Below are positions 9,382 to 17,582 of a stretch of DNA of 64,000 bases, in pieces; position 1 is the first letter of the stretch, and the number at the start of each line of letters is the position of its first letter. Position numbers and translations under genes: made by a program. The notes under the pieces were generated by a model. That model ran no database searches. It worked only from the letters and a program-made list of their open reading frames with translations, and had not been told where the DNA came from. Source of the stretch: Pseudomonas putida (GTDB taxonomy: Bacteria > Pseudomonadota > Gammaproteobacteria > Pseudomonadales > Pseudomonadaceae); contig NZ_MNAH01000001.1 of assembly GCF_001976065.1 (NCBI RefSeq), positions 973,952 through 1,037,951 on the forward strand. The letters run 5' to 3'.

Positions 9382-10449
9382 ATGCAAGGAAAAGAGCTTA
9401 GGCTGGAGTTTGAGTTTGTTCGCGGTACATATGTTTCTTTCTCCGAAAAAATCAAAGAGTTGGTGGAGGGGTTTCTTGAGGCTGAGTGTGTGGTGGTGCA
9501 TTCAGTTTCTTCGCGGTGTAAAACGCCCGGAAGTCTTGAGGTCAAGGCCCAGAAGAAATTTGATAAGGGTTCTGAATATGCTGACTTGAAGTCAGTAACA
9601 GATTTGGCGGGCGTACGTGTGATTACTCACTTTGCAAGCGATGTAGATCGGGTGGCAAAGATTATTGAGCATGAGTTTGAAGTGGATTATGCGAACTCGA
9701 TAGATAAGAGGCTGGCTCAGGAGCCGGATAGGTTTGGTTATACATCCCTGCACTACGTAGTTGCGCTCAGTGATGATAGGTTGAATCTTTCTGAGTACTT
9801 TAAGTTTAAGGGTGTTAAAGTTGAGATTCAAGTCCGCTCAATTCTCCAACATGCGTGGGCTGAGATTGAGCACGATATAGGATACAAGGCGAGTGATGAA
9901 GTTCCTAATGAGGTGAAGCGAAAATTTTCTAGGCTGTCGGGATTGCTGGAGCTGGCAGATGAAGAGTTCATGGATATCCGTAATAAAGTTGATATTTATG
10001 CTGAAAGTGTCAAGAATGCCGTTGGCAAAGAACTTGAGACAATCGCGATAGACAAGACTTCACTGGATAGTTTTGCGGTTTCCAATCAGCTTGTTGTAGC
10101 TTTGGATCAAGAGATTGCTGACATACTAAAAACTAATATTGTGGCTCCAAACTTTCTTCCTCAAGAGTTCGAAGTTTTCAAGTTGTTTGGTGTTGGTACT
10201 TTGGATCAGTTGGAGTCGATGTTGCAAGTCAATCGAGCTGGTGTGTTGCGAAGAGCTCGTGATATTAGAGCTGAAGAAGACTCAGATTTTGATTCTGATT
10301 TTTCTCTTGGTGCAGGAATAAGTATATTTTATCTGTTCCAGGTTGTTGCAGGTAAAAGCCAGAATGAGGGTCTGATTAGTAAGTATGCGGAGACTATGGG
10401 TCTGATGGATAATTATGAGTTTGTACAGTATTTAATGAAGTTCTCATAA
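9382..10449 (+). CDS. RelA/SpoT-domain nucleotidyltransferase-like protein (cargo; candidate toxSAS/defence)
   Basis: 355 residues. Residues ~40-170 form a pyrophosphokinase (synthetase) domain: SSRCKTPGSL (R45, K47), TDLAGVRV (D74), GYTSLHYVV (119-127), VEIQVRS (E148) and HAWAEIEHDIGYK (157-169). There is no HD hydrolase domain. Residues ~185-355 form a helical C-terminal part I do not recognise. Related proteins make (p)ppGpp or, as toxSAS toxins, pyrophosphorylate nucleotides or tRNA. It is low in GC beside int, a typical cargo position, with no obvious separate antitoxin gene. ATG 9382 lacks a strong ribosome site, and an in-frame stop at 9340 limits extension. The enzymatic product is not known. 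Confidence 0.8.
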   Translation: MQGKELRLEFEFVRGTYVSFSEKIKELVEGFLEAECVVVHSVSSRCKTPGSLEVKAQKKFDKGSEYADLKSVTDLAGVRVITHFASDVDRVAKIIEHEFEVDYANSIDKRLAQEPDRFGYTSLHYVVALSDDRLNLSEYFKFKGVKVEIQVRSILQHAWAEIEHDIGYKASDEVPNEVKRKFSRLSGLLELADEEFMDIRNKVDIYAESVKNAVGKELETIAIDKTSLDSFAVSNQLVVALDQEIADILKTNIVAPNFLPQEFEVFKLFGVGTLDQLESMLQVNRAGVLRRARDIRAEEDSDFDSDFSLGAGISIFYLFQVVAGKSQNEGLISKYAETMGLMDNYEFVQYLMKFS

Positions 10450-10737
10450 ATTTCAATGTCTTGCGGATAGTTGCCCTAGGGTGGCTTTTCTCAGATGTGT
10501 AATTAATGTCTGAATTTTTACTCCAGGCATGGGGCGTCCTATGCCGGGGCATGCCCGGGCGGTGGAGGGTGGGGCGGGAACAAAACCAAGAGGAACGGAA
10601 GGTCAAAGCGGCAGACGATCGAGCACTATCGTCAGCGCATCGTGAAATGGCTCACTACTTGCCGAGGCGCTGCCGTATGAAAAAACTAACTGACCTGATG
10701 AACCTGTTCGCTGCCGTGGTTCGATTGATCGACGCAA
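10450..10737. other. Gap with possible small ORFs only
   Basis: A 84-codon frame (10506-10760) and a 27-codon hydrophobic frame starting at 10677 (MKKLTDLMNLFAAVVRLID) are open here, both running into the end of the methyltransferase gene. Neither has a convincing ribosome site. One alternative frame gives a basic stretch (RSKRQTIEHYRQRIVKWL), which hints at a decayed phage gene. Confidence 0.3.
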
Positions 10738-12204
10738 TCATCCGTACGGGCTGGGTGTGATCTGCTTGAGGATTCGCCTTCCGATCCAGCGAACGCACGG
10801 CACGGCCTTACTGTTCCCGATCGCCTTGTAGCGCGGGCCGTCCGGGCATTCATTGGCGGGCTTGCCGCGCCACGGGATCAGCGTGTAGTCGTCCGGCATA
10901 CCCTGGAGGCGCTCACACTCTCGGGGGAGTAGGCGCCGGACGATCGAGGTGCTGGCCAGGTAGTTCTGTTGTTGTGCACCAGCTTCGGCAGCGCGCGCGC
11001 CAACGATCTGGCCGTCTCCACTAATATGGCGAACCTCGCTACGGCTATTCTGCGTGAACGCCATCAAGGCATTCTCTTGTCCGCTATTGCGGCCGAGCGG
11101 GTGGGCTAGATTAATGTTGATATCAGGGTCTTGCGTACCATGCACCACTAAGTGGCTGTGACCGTGGTTGGCGTCCTGGCCAGAGCAGCCCTGCAACCTT
11201 CCGTAACTCGCGTCCAGTGTCGCCGCAACGCAGGGCACATCGTCGTAGCTGCACCCACCTGACTTGCGTGCGCCGCCGGCAAGTGTTGGTGCGACGAAGA
11301 ACGTCTCGCTCTCAATGTCCAGGCGGCTGTCCTTCGCCGTGAGGGTTGCTGATCTCTCGATTGAGCCGCCCAGGCCGTGACCGCCGAACGCCGGTATCCC
11401 GCCGAACATGCTCACCGCCGGGCCTTCATCACCCTCGCAGTTCACGCAGCCGTACGGTCCGAGCTCTTCGCCGAAGACATGTCCGCATCCGCACTGGAGC
11501 GCAGGGCCGAAAGGAGCTGTTCCGGTAACGTCTTGCCCCTCGCCTCGGCGCGGCGCAATATCCCGGCGCACGCCTTCTCGCTCAAAAAGTACCTCGGTGG
11601 GATCGAATCCGTCTCGAGCACTTGCGACAACGAACACACGACGGCGTCGTTGGGCCAGGCCGAAATATTGGGCGTCCAGGACCCGCCACGCGATTGTTCT
11701 TTTGGGTCCATACACACAACCAGCGTCCGGCCATTTTTTCCCTGAAGGCTGCAGTTCGCAGTCTTCCCCAGCAAGTGCGCCAAGAAAGCATCCGAAGGCG
11801 TTCCCTTTGTCGCTGAGGACGCCGGGGACGTTTTCCCAGACGATAATGCAGGGAGGCTTTCGTTGGCTGGCGCGAACATAGTCAGTTGCATCTGCAAGCT
11901 CCACATATTTGATGGTGAGGGCACCGCGCGGATCAGCAAGGCCTTCGCGCATGCCGGCGACACTGAAGGCCTGGCAGGGTGTGCCGCCGACCAGCACGTC
12001 AGGCGCCGAAATCTTGCCGGCCAGCACTTGGGCCCCGAGCTTGGTCATGTCACCGAGGTTCGGAGTGTCCGGGTAGTGGAGGGCCAGTACAGCGCTGGGG
12101 AAGGCCTCAATCTCGGCGAACCAGGTTGCGCGCATGCCCAGTGGGTGCCAGGCCATGGTCGCGGCCTCGATGCCCGAGCAGACCGAGCCGTAAGTAATTT
12201 CCAT
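10738..12204 (-). CDS. DNA (cytosine-5)-methyltransferase with zinc-ribbon-like insert
   Basis: 488 residues from the ATG at 12204, chosen for its GAGGA ribosome site; an upstream in-frame ATG at 12303 is less likely. Motifs: SAM-binding GSVCSGIEA (motif I), catalytic Cys in GGTPCQAFS (IV), ENVPGVL (VI), AQRRRRVF (VIII), and C-terminal RLQGMPDDY and YKAIGNSKA (IX/X). The target-recognition region is unusually long and holds CGCGHVFGEE...GCVNC, a four-cysteine zinc-ribbon pattern (~235-260). No restriction enzyme adjoins it, so it probably protects phage DNA from host restriction (inference). Specificity is not predictable by eye. Confidence 0.93.
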   Translation of the reverse strand: MEITYGSVCSGIEAATMAWHPLGMRATWFAEIEAFPSAVLALHYPDTPNLGDMTKLGAQVLAGKISAPDVLVGGTPCQAFSVAGMREGLADPRGALTIKYVELADATDYVRASQRKPPCIIVWENVPGVLSDKGNAFGCFLGALAGEDCELQPSGKKWPDAGCVYGPKRTIAWRVLDAQYFGLAQRRRRVFVVASARDGFDPTEVLFEREGVRRDIAPRRGEGQDVTGTAPFGPALQCGCGHVFGEELGPYGCVNCEGDEGPAVSMFGGIPAFGGHGLGGSIERSATLTAKDSRLDIESETFFVAPTLAGGARKSGGCSYDDVPCVAATLDASYGRLQGCSGQDANHGHSHLVVHGTQDPDININLAHPLGRNSGQENALMAFTQNSRSEVRHISGDGQIVGARAAEAGAQQQNYLASTSIVRRLLPRECERLQGMPDDYTLIPWRGKPANECPDGPRYKAIGNSKAVPCVRWIGRRILKQITPSPYG

Positions 12205-12279
12205 GGAGGATCCTCGCCGGCTGGCGTGATTCGTTGAAGTGGGGTATTGGTGAGAGAAATTGAAGCCTAAGGTCCATGC

Positions 12280-12864
12280 ATGAAAAACGAAGTGAAAACG
12301 CAATCACATGGGAAAATTGATCTATCGAAAATGATGCAATCCGGGCATCCAGTTGCTTGGCTATCAAAGCTCAGTTGGGAGATTGCAGAAGCTTTGACGT
12401 GCTGCGATACAAATCCGGCAAGCCGAATTTATAAGTCAATGAACTGCGCTATAACTGCTTGGCATATGCATGACTGGATCTGGCAGTTCAGTGACGAAAA
12501 AATGAGGGAAGAGCTGGCTAATTACCTGAAAGCTCCGAAATTCAAAGCCATAGGAGACTTCTCCAAGGCTATCCAAGGGCTGTCACCCGCTGTCTCGCTT
12601 TGTCGTCAGATAGGGACAGCGGTGAAGCATGTCTCGCTTGCGCATAATCGGCCGGAAGTAACGACGCATGTGGTGCGATTTGAAGAGGGCGACTTACGCG
12701 GTTATCGGGTCAAAATAGTTGACGGTAATGTTGAACATTTGGATACCGATGTTTACACCGCCGCCTTAGACGTTTGGTCGAGAATCTACGTGCAGCTTGA
12801 GTTTCCTATGTGGGAGCAAGTGTACAAACTCTGGCCAGAGTGGCAGCAACACGATCGGCGCTAG
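12280..12864 (+). CDS. Hypothetical 194-residue protein
   Basis: Divergent from the methyltransferase and opposite in direction to the surrounding leftward operon. Mixed alpha/beta, soluble, aromatic-rich (WHMHDWIWQFSDEKM), with no motif I can assign. Base composition is lower in GC than neighbours. Such an isolated, reversed, compositionally distinct gene is likely phage cargo. Start ATG at 12280; the ribosome site is not clear. Confidence 0.6.
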   Translation: MKNEVKTQSHGKIDLSKMMQSGHPVAWLSKLSWEIAEALTCCDTNPASRIYKSMNCAITAWHMHDWIWQFSDEKMREELANYLKAPKFKAIGDFSKAIQGLSPAVSLCRQIGTAVKHVSLAHNRPEVTTHVVRFEEGDLRGYRVKIVDGNVEHLDTDVYTAALDVWSRIYVQLEFPMWEQVYKLWPEWQQHDRR

Positions 12865-12888
12865 CGGTTGCATTGCGGTGAAATTCCA

Positions 12889-12918
12889 GCGCCACGACTG
12901 AAGCTGAAGCCGTGGCGC
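12889..12918. terminator. Hairpin between convergent genes
   Basis: Eight-bp stem (GCGCCACG / CGTGGCGC) around a 14-nt loop. It lies between the ends of the rightward hypothetical gene and the leftward DUF2303 gene. Only short T-runs flank it, so termination strength is uncertain. Confidence 0.5.
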
Positions 12919-12927
12919 CTTCTGTAA

Positions 12928-13743
12928 TTACTTCGGGTCAAACGTGCCCAGGGTCAGCTTGGCGCCCGATCCAACCTTCTCATCGAGTACCGACTTGAAC
13001 TCCTGAGCGATCTCTTCGCGCTGCACCTCTTCGCCAACCCAGCGCAGTTTCAGCACCGGCTGTGAACCGCTGGTGATGACCGATACGCGTAACGTGATAT
13101 TGCGCTGGCTCAGGCCTTCGAAAGGGATGGTCGAAAAGATCAGGGCCGCCGGCAGGACTTCTTTGCTGCGTGCTTCGATCTGGTCGAGCGTACTGCGGCT
13201 GGCGCTGGTCTCACCGACGGTGTGGTCCGACTCGGAGGCAGCTTTGATGGTGATGGTCCGCACCGCGGCAATGGCCTTGGCGATGGTCATCGATTGCCCG
13301 GTTTCATCGGTGGCTGACAGGAACTGATTCCAGTCCTCAATCCAGTCACTCAGCTCTTTCTGCGTCATCGCGCGCCCACCGATTGCCTGTGCTGCCTTGT
13401 AGCCGGCCGACGCTTTCAGTCGAAGTACTGCACGGTCATCGGCGTGGCCGGGCAACGCGTCGGTACCCAAGTTGAACAGCAGCGTGCAGGTCATTTCGTC
13501 CTGGTCGATGAAGCCCTTGGCATTCTCCACAGACCGATCGGCAACGTAGGTACTGAAGTCAGCCAGCGAATGGGTGGAGTAGATGCCACGGAAACGGCTG
13601 CGGCCGGCCTGCCACTTTTCCAGAGTGACCACCTGACAACCTTCGGGCAGCACGATGGTAGGGGTTTGGGTGGACAGCGCTTTTCCACTCGCTTCGAGCG
13701 CGGTGTCGGTGATGAGCTGGATCGCTTCTTTGGTTAAAGACAT
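12928..13743 (-). CDS. DUF2303 (YfdQ-like) phage protein
   Basis: 271 residues, soluble. Matches the YfdQ/DUF2303 pattern from memory: N-terminal helix, VVTLEKWQ and FRGIYSTHSLADFSTYV early, a central acidic helix with SDWIEDWNQFL, and a beta-rich C-terminus (LRVSVITSG, LKLRWVGEE). These proteins are frequent in early regions of Pseudomonas and enteric prophages; their role is unknown. It follows the 115-residue gene upstream by 26 bp in the same leftward operon. Confidence 0.75.
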   Translation of the reverse strand: MSLTKEAIQLITDTALEASGKALSTQTPTIVLPEGCQVVTLEKWQAGRSRFRGIYSTHSLADFSTYVADRSVENAKGFIDQDEMTCTLLFNLGTDALPGHADDRAVLRLKASAGYKAAQAIGGRAMTQKELSDWIEDWNQFLSATDETGQSMTIAKAIAAVRTITIKAASESDHTVGETSASRSTLDQIEARSKEVLPAALIFSTIPFEGLSQRNITLRVSVITSGSQPVLKLRWVGEEVQREEIAQEFKSVLDEKVGSGAKLTLGTFDPK

Positions 13744-13769
13744 TTTTCGTTTCCTTGATGGTCGGGCGG

Positions 13770-14117
13770 TTAGGTGCGGGGAGTGATAGGGGCTTGTTCA
13801 CGGCTGAAGAGCTGAACGTGCTTCTCCGCGAAGAGAGTGATCTTGCCGCCGGAGCCGACATGCATCGGCGTGTCCAGGCTGGTGTTCTCGCTGCGGGTAC
13901 CGCGCTTGGTCGGCACTTTGTAATCGAGCTTGTGCTTGATCTTCACCTGGCTGGATTCGCCGATCTGGCTGAAGTCCAGGGTGATCACCAGCTTGCCGGC
14001 CTTGCCGTGGTCAACAACCCCGGAGGCTACTTCGGACAGAGCGTGGCCGATTTGGCTGGCGAAAGCGCCGCCGTTGAGCTCTTCAAGGAACTCGGCGGTA
14101 TCGGTTGGGGTTGGCAT
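13770..14117 (-). CDS. Small phage early protein (115 residues), function unknown
   Basis: Start at ATG 14117, preceded by GGAGAAAC, rather than the upstream in-frame ATG at 14246. Contains an acidic N-terminus (DTAEFLEELNGG), a strand KLVITLDFSQIG and a basic KIKHKLDYKVPTKRGTRSE segment. It sits directly upstream of DUF2303 in the same operon, and I recall the pair as commonly neighbours in Pseudomonas phages. No catalytic motif seen. Confidence 0.65.
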   Translation of the reverse strand: MPTPTDTAEFLEELNGGAFASQIGHALSEVASGVVDHGKAGKLVITLDFSQIGESSQVKIKHKLDYKVPTKRGTRSENTSLDTPMHVGSGGKITLFAEKHVQLFSREQAPITPRT

Positions 14118-14208
14118 GGCTGTTTCTCCGGAATGGCCGACAGGCCGCTGGGTGGAAGGTGGAATTGCGACTGACGAAGGCGCTGGCGCACCTGGTTGTT
14201 GATGCGCC

Positions 14209-14520
14209 TCATTTGTCGGCGTACGTAAAGTTGTTCTCACGGGCAATGAGCTTGGCGCGTTTATGGTCGATGCCGATTTCGGTCGCGGCCTGGTAGAGGG
14301 TGGCGCCGCCTTCGGCCAGCTTCTTCAGTGCCGGGGCCAGCTTGTCGCGGTCAGCGCGCAGCTTGTTGCCGCGCGCGGTGCCAAAGGTAAGTTCACGCTC
14401 GCCGCTGACACCCGGGGCGATTTCTTGCACTTGCTTACCGGCGCCAAAGAAGTGGTCCAGCTGCTGATTCAGGTTAGAGATGAGAGAGTCCCGCGGGTTT
14501 GGCATTGGTACGCCTATCAT
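14209..14520 (-). CDS. Small protein with a C-terminal helix-turn-helix-like segment
   Basis: 103 residues from ATG 14520, which overlaps the upstream stop as ATGA; a start 9 bp further up is possible. The C-terminal half (LAEGGATLYQAATEIGIDHKRAKLIARENN) resembles a helix-turn-helix. The N-terminal half includes SNLNQQLDHFFGAG. Member of the leftward early operon. Possible regulator, inferred from the helix-turn-helix only. Confidence 0.55.
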   Translation of the reverse strand: MIGVPMPNPRDSLISNLNQQLDHFFGAGKQVQEIAPGVSGERELTFGTARGNKLRADRDKLAPALKKLAEGGATLYQAATEIGIDHKRAKLIARENNFTYADK

Positions 14521-14807
14521 TTCCCCCACCCCGCAATGTTCACCGCAGCACCGTTGGCCCGCGCTTCGAGCACTTGGGCCAGGTTGATCGCCGCCTTCCA
14601 GGTGAAACGGAAACCCTTAACCTTGCCTGTCGAGCGCTCAACTACGTGGTAGGCGTTCTCGCCCTTACTGATGACCTGGAAGCGCACTGGGTTCACAGGT
14701 GCTTCCTTGCCGATCATCGCGTAAAAGTCGGCAGTGGCTGCCGTGGCGCGAATCTGCAAGGCGATATTGCAGTCGACGCGCGCTTGCATCATTGGGTGCA
14801 TTTGCAT
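14517..14807 (-). CDS. Hypothetical early protein (96 residues)
   Basis: Short soluble protein with a beta-rich centre (RFQVISKGENAYHVVERSTGK), the look of a small nucleic-acid- or protein-binding fold. Translationally coupled to the downstream gene. No family assigned. Confidence 0.55.
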   Translation of the reverse strand: MQMHPMMQARVDCNIALQIRATAATADFYAMIGKEAPVNPVRFQVISKGENAYHVVERSTGKVKGFRFTWKAAINLAQVLEARANGAAVNIAGWGK

Positions 14808-15347
14808 GGCTGATCCCTCGGAGTGGATTGCGTGTATTCGTCAGCACTCGGGCCTCCTGCTGGTTGCCGTTGGGCGAAGGGGAGAGTGCTGACGGATAAA
14901 GGCAGGCGTAAAAAAGCCCGATCGGAACCGGGCTTTTGTTTGCGTCACGAAGACCTCCCTACGTGAGCGCCTCCCAGGCCCGCTACTGGCGACAGCCTGG
15001 GTTTGAATCATCAGCGGTGATCTTGAGCTTGGGGTGGCCTACCGAATGCTCGGCCGGTGCGCGGTGACACCGTCGGCCCAGATGTCCGCTGCCTGCCAGG
15101 GTGAAGGGCGCAGCCTTCAGGCTTACTGCGCCACGCAGGTGAAGCGGTCAATGCTGCATCGGTGCAAACCCTCCGTGCTTGAGATGGAAAAACTATTCCG
15201 GTTAGGTGCAATTTGTTTCCGGTCCCGCCGGATGCAGGGGGCCGCTTTGCGCGGTGCAGAATCGTCCGCATCGGAGAGTGATCGAAGCGCCAAGGAGTAC
15301 CAGGTGCTCGGGCAGTTAACGTCAGGCTGACGTGGCGCTGGTTGGTC
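14808..15347. other. 540-bp non-coding stretch with terminator-like hairpin
   Basis: No convincing gene on either strand. A strong hairpin (AAAGCCCG / CGGGCTTT, 14913-14935) with A- and T-runs at its two sides is a bidirectional terminator. The rest could be an untranslated leader of the leftward operon or hold a small RNA; I see no motif that decides this. Confidence 0.5.
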
Positions 15348-16022
15348 TTACCCGTGAGTGATGGACAGATCGCTGATTACGCAGATCGAAGCGTCCTCGG
15401 GATCGGTGGTGTCGGAGTAATCGATCTGGTTGTACACGCCGCCGTGGAAGGCGAGAGTTTTCGTGTCCCAGGTGCTATCGAGGCGCATGATTGCGGAAGT
15501 GGACTTGACGCCGTTACAGCTCGCCGATACAGAAACGGCACCGCTGGCGTTGGCGTGAATGTTGATTTTGAAAAGCGCACCGAGCGGTACGTTCTCCAGC
15601 ACCGTCGAATTCACGGGATCGTCTTGCAGGTAGCTCGACCGGAACCCCATGGTGATTTTGCCTTTGTTCCAAAACACCTTTACCGGTGGGCGTTCTGAAC
15701 CCTGCACATGAATTTGGCCGATCACGACCTTTTGCAACGAATTGACCTTCGTCAGCCGCATTTCTTGACGGCACCAATGGTCTGCGGCACTGGCAAACAG
15801 CCAATAGCCTGGCTCTTTCCATTCACAACGAGTTCGGTGGACGCTTTTACTAGAGGCGCCAAGGGTGGGCGCGGTCATTTGCAGCGATCCGTCGGGAAGC
15901 ATCGAAATGACGCTTGCGCATTCGATCAACGCTCGCCAGCCGATCAAGTCAAGGGAGATAGGGTTCGTGTCGGAAATTGGAAGCGGGGTGGCGATGATGA
16001 AATTGCTGATATCCACAGTCAT
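15348..16022 (-). CDS. Alginate-lyase-like protein, polysaccharide lyase family 7
   Basis: 224 residues, about the size of a single PL7 jelly-roll domain; no signal peptide. Family landmarks in order: an R-T-x-x-x block (HRTRCEW, ~63-69, where active members have RTELR), the catalytic Q-I-H motif (VVIGQIHVQG, ~106), and the C-terminal strand FHGGVYNQ (~193), matching YFKAGVYNQ. Family members cleave alginate by beta-elimination. The Gln, His, first Arg and one Tyr are kept, but the Glu and second Arg of RTELR and the first Tyr of YFKAG are changed. It lies in the early operon, not among tail genes, which is unusual for a depolymerase. Confidence 0.8.
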   Translation of the reverse strand: MTVDISNFIIATPLPISDTNPISLDLIGWRALIECASVISMLPDGSLQMTAPTLGASSKSVHRTRCEWKEPGYWLFASAADHWCRQEMRLTKVNSLQKVVIGQIHVQGSERPPVKVFWNKGKITMGFRSSYLQDDPVNSTVLENVPLGALFKINIHANASGAVSVSASCNGVKSTSAIMRLDSTWDTKTLAFHGGVYNQIDYSDTTDPEDASICVISDLSITHG

Positions 16023-16133
16023 TGTCGACTCCTTATTTCATTTGATGTCACCTGTGCTCTGTTGAGCCTTCGCTTGATGTAGGCCTACATCCCGCTGCCC
16101 ACTCAGTGAATGGGCAGAAGTGATGCTGTCCAA

Positions 16134-16349
16134 TCAGCGATGGCGTCGAATTGACGAAGGAAGGCGGTCATTGAGGATCTGAATCCGTTCTTCATCGAAC
16201 CATTCGGGCTCCAGCACCACATTGGCGCCTTTGGGGCTTGGCGGTTGAAGCAAGTAACGGTCGCAACCGGTGAGATACGTGGCCCGTGCGACAATGGTTC
16301 CGTAAAACTCAGTGACCTTGTCTTCGGCTTTCTGTCCGAGCTCGATCAT
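16134..16349 (-). CDS. Small phage protein with GCDRY motif
   Basis: 71 residues from ATG 16349, with AAGGAAAAATC immediately upstream. Sequence pattern: KVTEFYGTIVARATYLTGCDRYLLQPP, an SH3-like small barrel often seen in short phage early proteins. Function unknown. Sits between the LuxR-type gene and the PL7 gene, same strand. Confidence 0.65.
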   Translation of the reverse strand: MIELGQKAEDKVTEFYGTIVARATYLTGCDRYLLQPPSPKGANVVLEPEWFDEERIQILNDRLPSSIRRHR

Positions 16350-16369
16350 GATTTTTCCTTGTGAATGGA

Positions 16370-16762
16370 TTAGGCGGCGCGCTCCAGCGTTTCCGCGCGG
16401 CGGGTTATGCGTATCTGGGCGATTCGAACCGATGGCGGCCGACGATCGCGGCGGGCTGGCTCGACTGACTGGATGTTGCTGACGGCGTTCATGGTCATGA
16501 GCGTGGCCAGGACGAAGCACATCGGAGAGATGATCTGGCGGCGCATCGCCTCGGCCACCATTGCTGCACGGCGCGTGACGCCGAGCTTGAACATTGCGTT
16601 GGTAAGCCGTTTCGCCACGGTGGCCGGCGAGATGCCAGCCTCCCGAGCGATTTCCTTTGCGGTCAGCCCAAGGGCTACCCACAGCAGAAACTGAAGTTCT
16701 CGCGGCGCCAGGCCACGACCGAGGTGACCCTTCCACGCGCCATTTACGATTTCTGTTTCCAT
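16370..16762 (-). CDS. LuxR-type helix-turn-helix regulator with C-terminal hydrophobic segment
   Basis: 130 residues from ATG 16762, preceded by GGAGT. Residues ~15-70 form a GerE/LuxR DNA-binding domain (LAPRELQFLLWVALGLTAKEIAREAGISPATVAKRLTNAMFKLG, quoted in part: AKEIAREAGISPATVAKRL). A hydrophobic stretch (~85-105, SPMCFVLATLMTMNAV) could be a membrane anchor, followed by a basic tail. There is no N-terminal sensor domain. First gene of the leftward early operon, so probably a regulator of phage or host transcription. Confidence 0.75.
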   Translation of the reverse strand: METEIVNGAWKGHLGRGLAPRELQFLLWVALGLTAKEIAREAGISPATVAKRLTNAMFKLGVTRRAAMVAEAMRRQIISPMCFVLATLMTMNAVSNIQSVEPARRDRRPPSVRIAQIRITRRAETLERAA

Positions 16763-17075
16763 CGTCGTGACTCCCGGTTGTTTTCCCAATGCACCCGGGC
16801 AACCAGGTGCATCAGTGAAACTTTCCGTCCTACTGCCGCCGGAGGGGCGGGGCGCATTGCTTGCCGGGTCTTTCATGCCTACTGGGCTTACACGGTTCTG
16901 GCGTTTCGCCATCGAGCAACCGTCCAGGTTGTTCCTGTCGTGGGCAGGCTTTCGGGCCTGTCTGCTCGCCGGTCGCCGGTAGAGGCAATGCGGTCTGTTG
17001 TTTTTTTGCGCTGACTGTTAAAGAGCGGCGAGCTGTTTCTGCTCTGGCGCCCTGTTCGGTGGCGTTGAGGTAAAT
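16763..17075 (-). promoter_or_regulatory. Leader of the leftward early operon with boxA-like antitermination site
   Basis: On the minus strand the leader carries GCTCTTTAACA (17016-17026), identical to the core of the bacterial rRNA boxA. Just downstream, at about 16949-16964, is a small hairpin (CAGGC-CCGAAA-GCCTG) that could act as boxB. This is the layout of a lambdoid nutL site. No N-like protein was recognised. No gene is evident in this stretch. Confidence 0.55.
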
Positions 17076-17207
17076 TTAGCCATGGGCTAAAGATCAGTCA
17101 ATAGCTGGAAGCTAAATAATTTAGCTTTGGGTGAAAAATTCAGTGTTGGAGGAGTTGCAGGCGGGAATTCACCATCGGTCTTTACGCGGGGATTAGCATC
17201 AAGCTAA
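17076..17207. promoter_or_regulatory. Left operator cluster, TTAGC-N5-GCTAA
   Basis: Perfect dyads at 17076-17090 (spacer CATGG) and 17193-17207 (spacer ATCAA), one nearly perfect at 17101-17115 (ATAGC-TGGAA-GCTAA) and a half-site at 17121. They lie between the leftward early operon and the DUF1654 gene, so the CI-type repressor probably controls both. Confidence 0.75.
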
Positions 17208-17251
17208 TATTCTGAAGGCTGTACATGCATACAGTAATCAAGGAGTAGCTG

Positions 17252-17572
17252 ATGGCAAGCCCGCAGAAGAAAAAACCGCAAGAGTCGAAGCCGATGTCTG
17301 GAGTGGAGCGCCTGACTCTCAGAGTCTCAAACATGATCAACCACCCAATAGCGCAGGAACGGAAGTGGGCGACGATCCATCGGCTCGACACCGATGGGGA
17401 TAGGGAATGGGATGAGGTGATGGATGCGCTCACCGATGTTGACGGTATTGAGATGACATTCAACGATGAGGACGAGTCGGTTACGCTGCGGTGGGAAGCT
17501 CCGGCGGATGAAGATCCGCGCGTAGAAGCTCATGAAGAATTCGATGCGGTGGAAGAGCCAGCGCCTTTCTGA
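17252..17572 (+). CDS. DUF1654 family protein
   Basis: 106 residues, acidic C-terminus. Matches DUF1654 (a Pseudomonas-centred family) through VERLTLRVSNMINHP, WATIHRLDTDGDREWDEVMDAL and GIEMTFNDEDESVTLRW. Ribosome site AAGGAG precedes the ATG. Alone on the plus strand, opposite the repressor, with a repressor operator 45 bp upstream; probably expressed on induction. Function unknown. Confidence 0.75.
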   Translation: MASPQKKKPQESKPMSGVERLTLRVSNMINHPIAQERKWATIHRLDTDGDREWDEVMDALTDVDGIEMTFNDEDESVTLRWEAPADEDPRVEAHEEFDAVEEPAPF

Positions 17573-17582
17573 CGAGCACAAA

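Noticed and set aside
11377..11881. Long plus-strand frames opposite the methyltransferase
   Set aside because: No ribosome sites or family resemblance; they are antisense shadows of the C5 methyltransferase gene.
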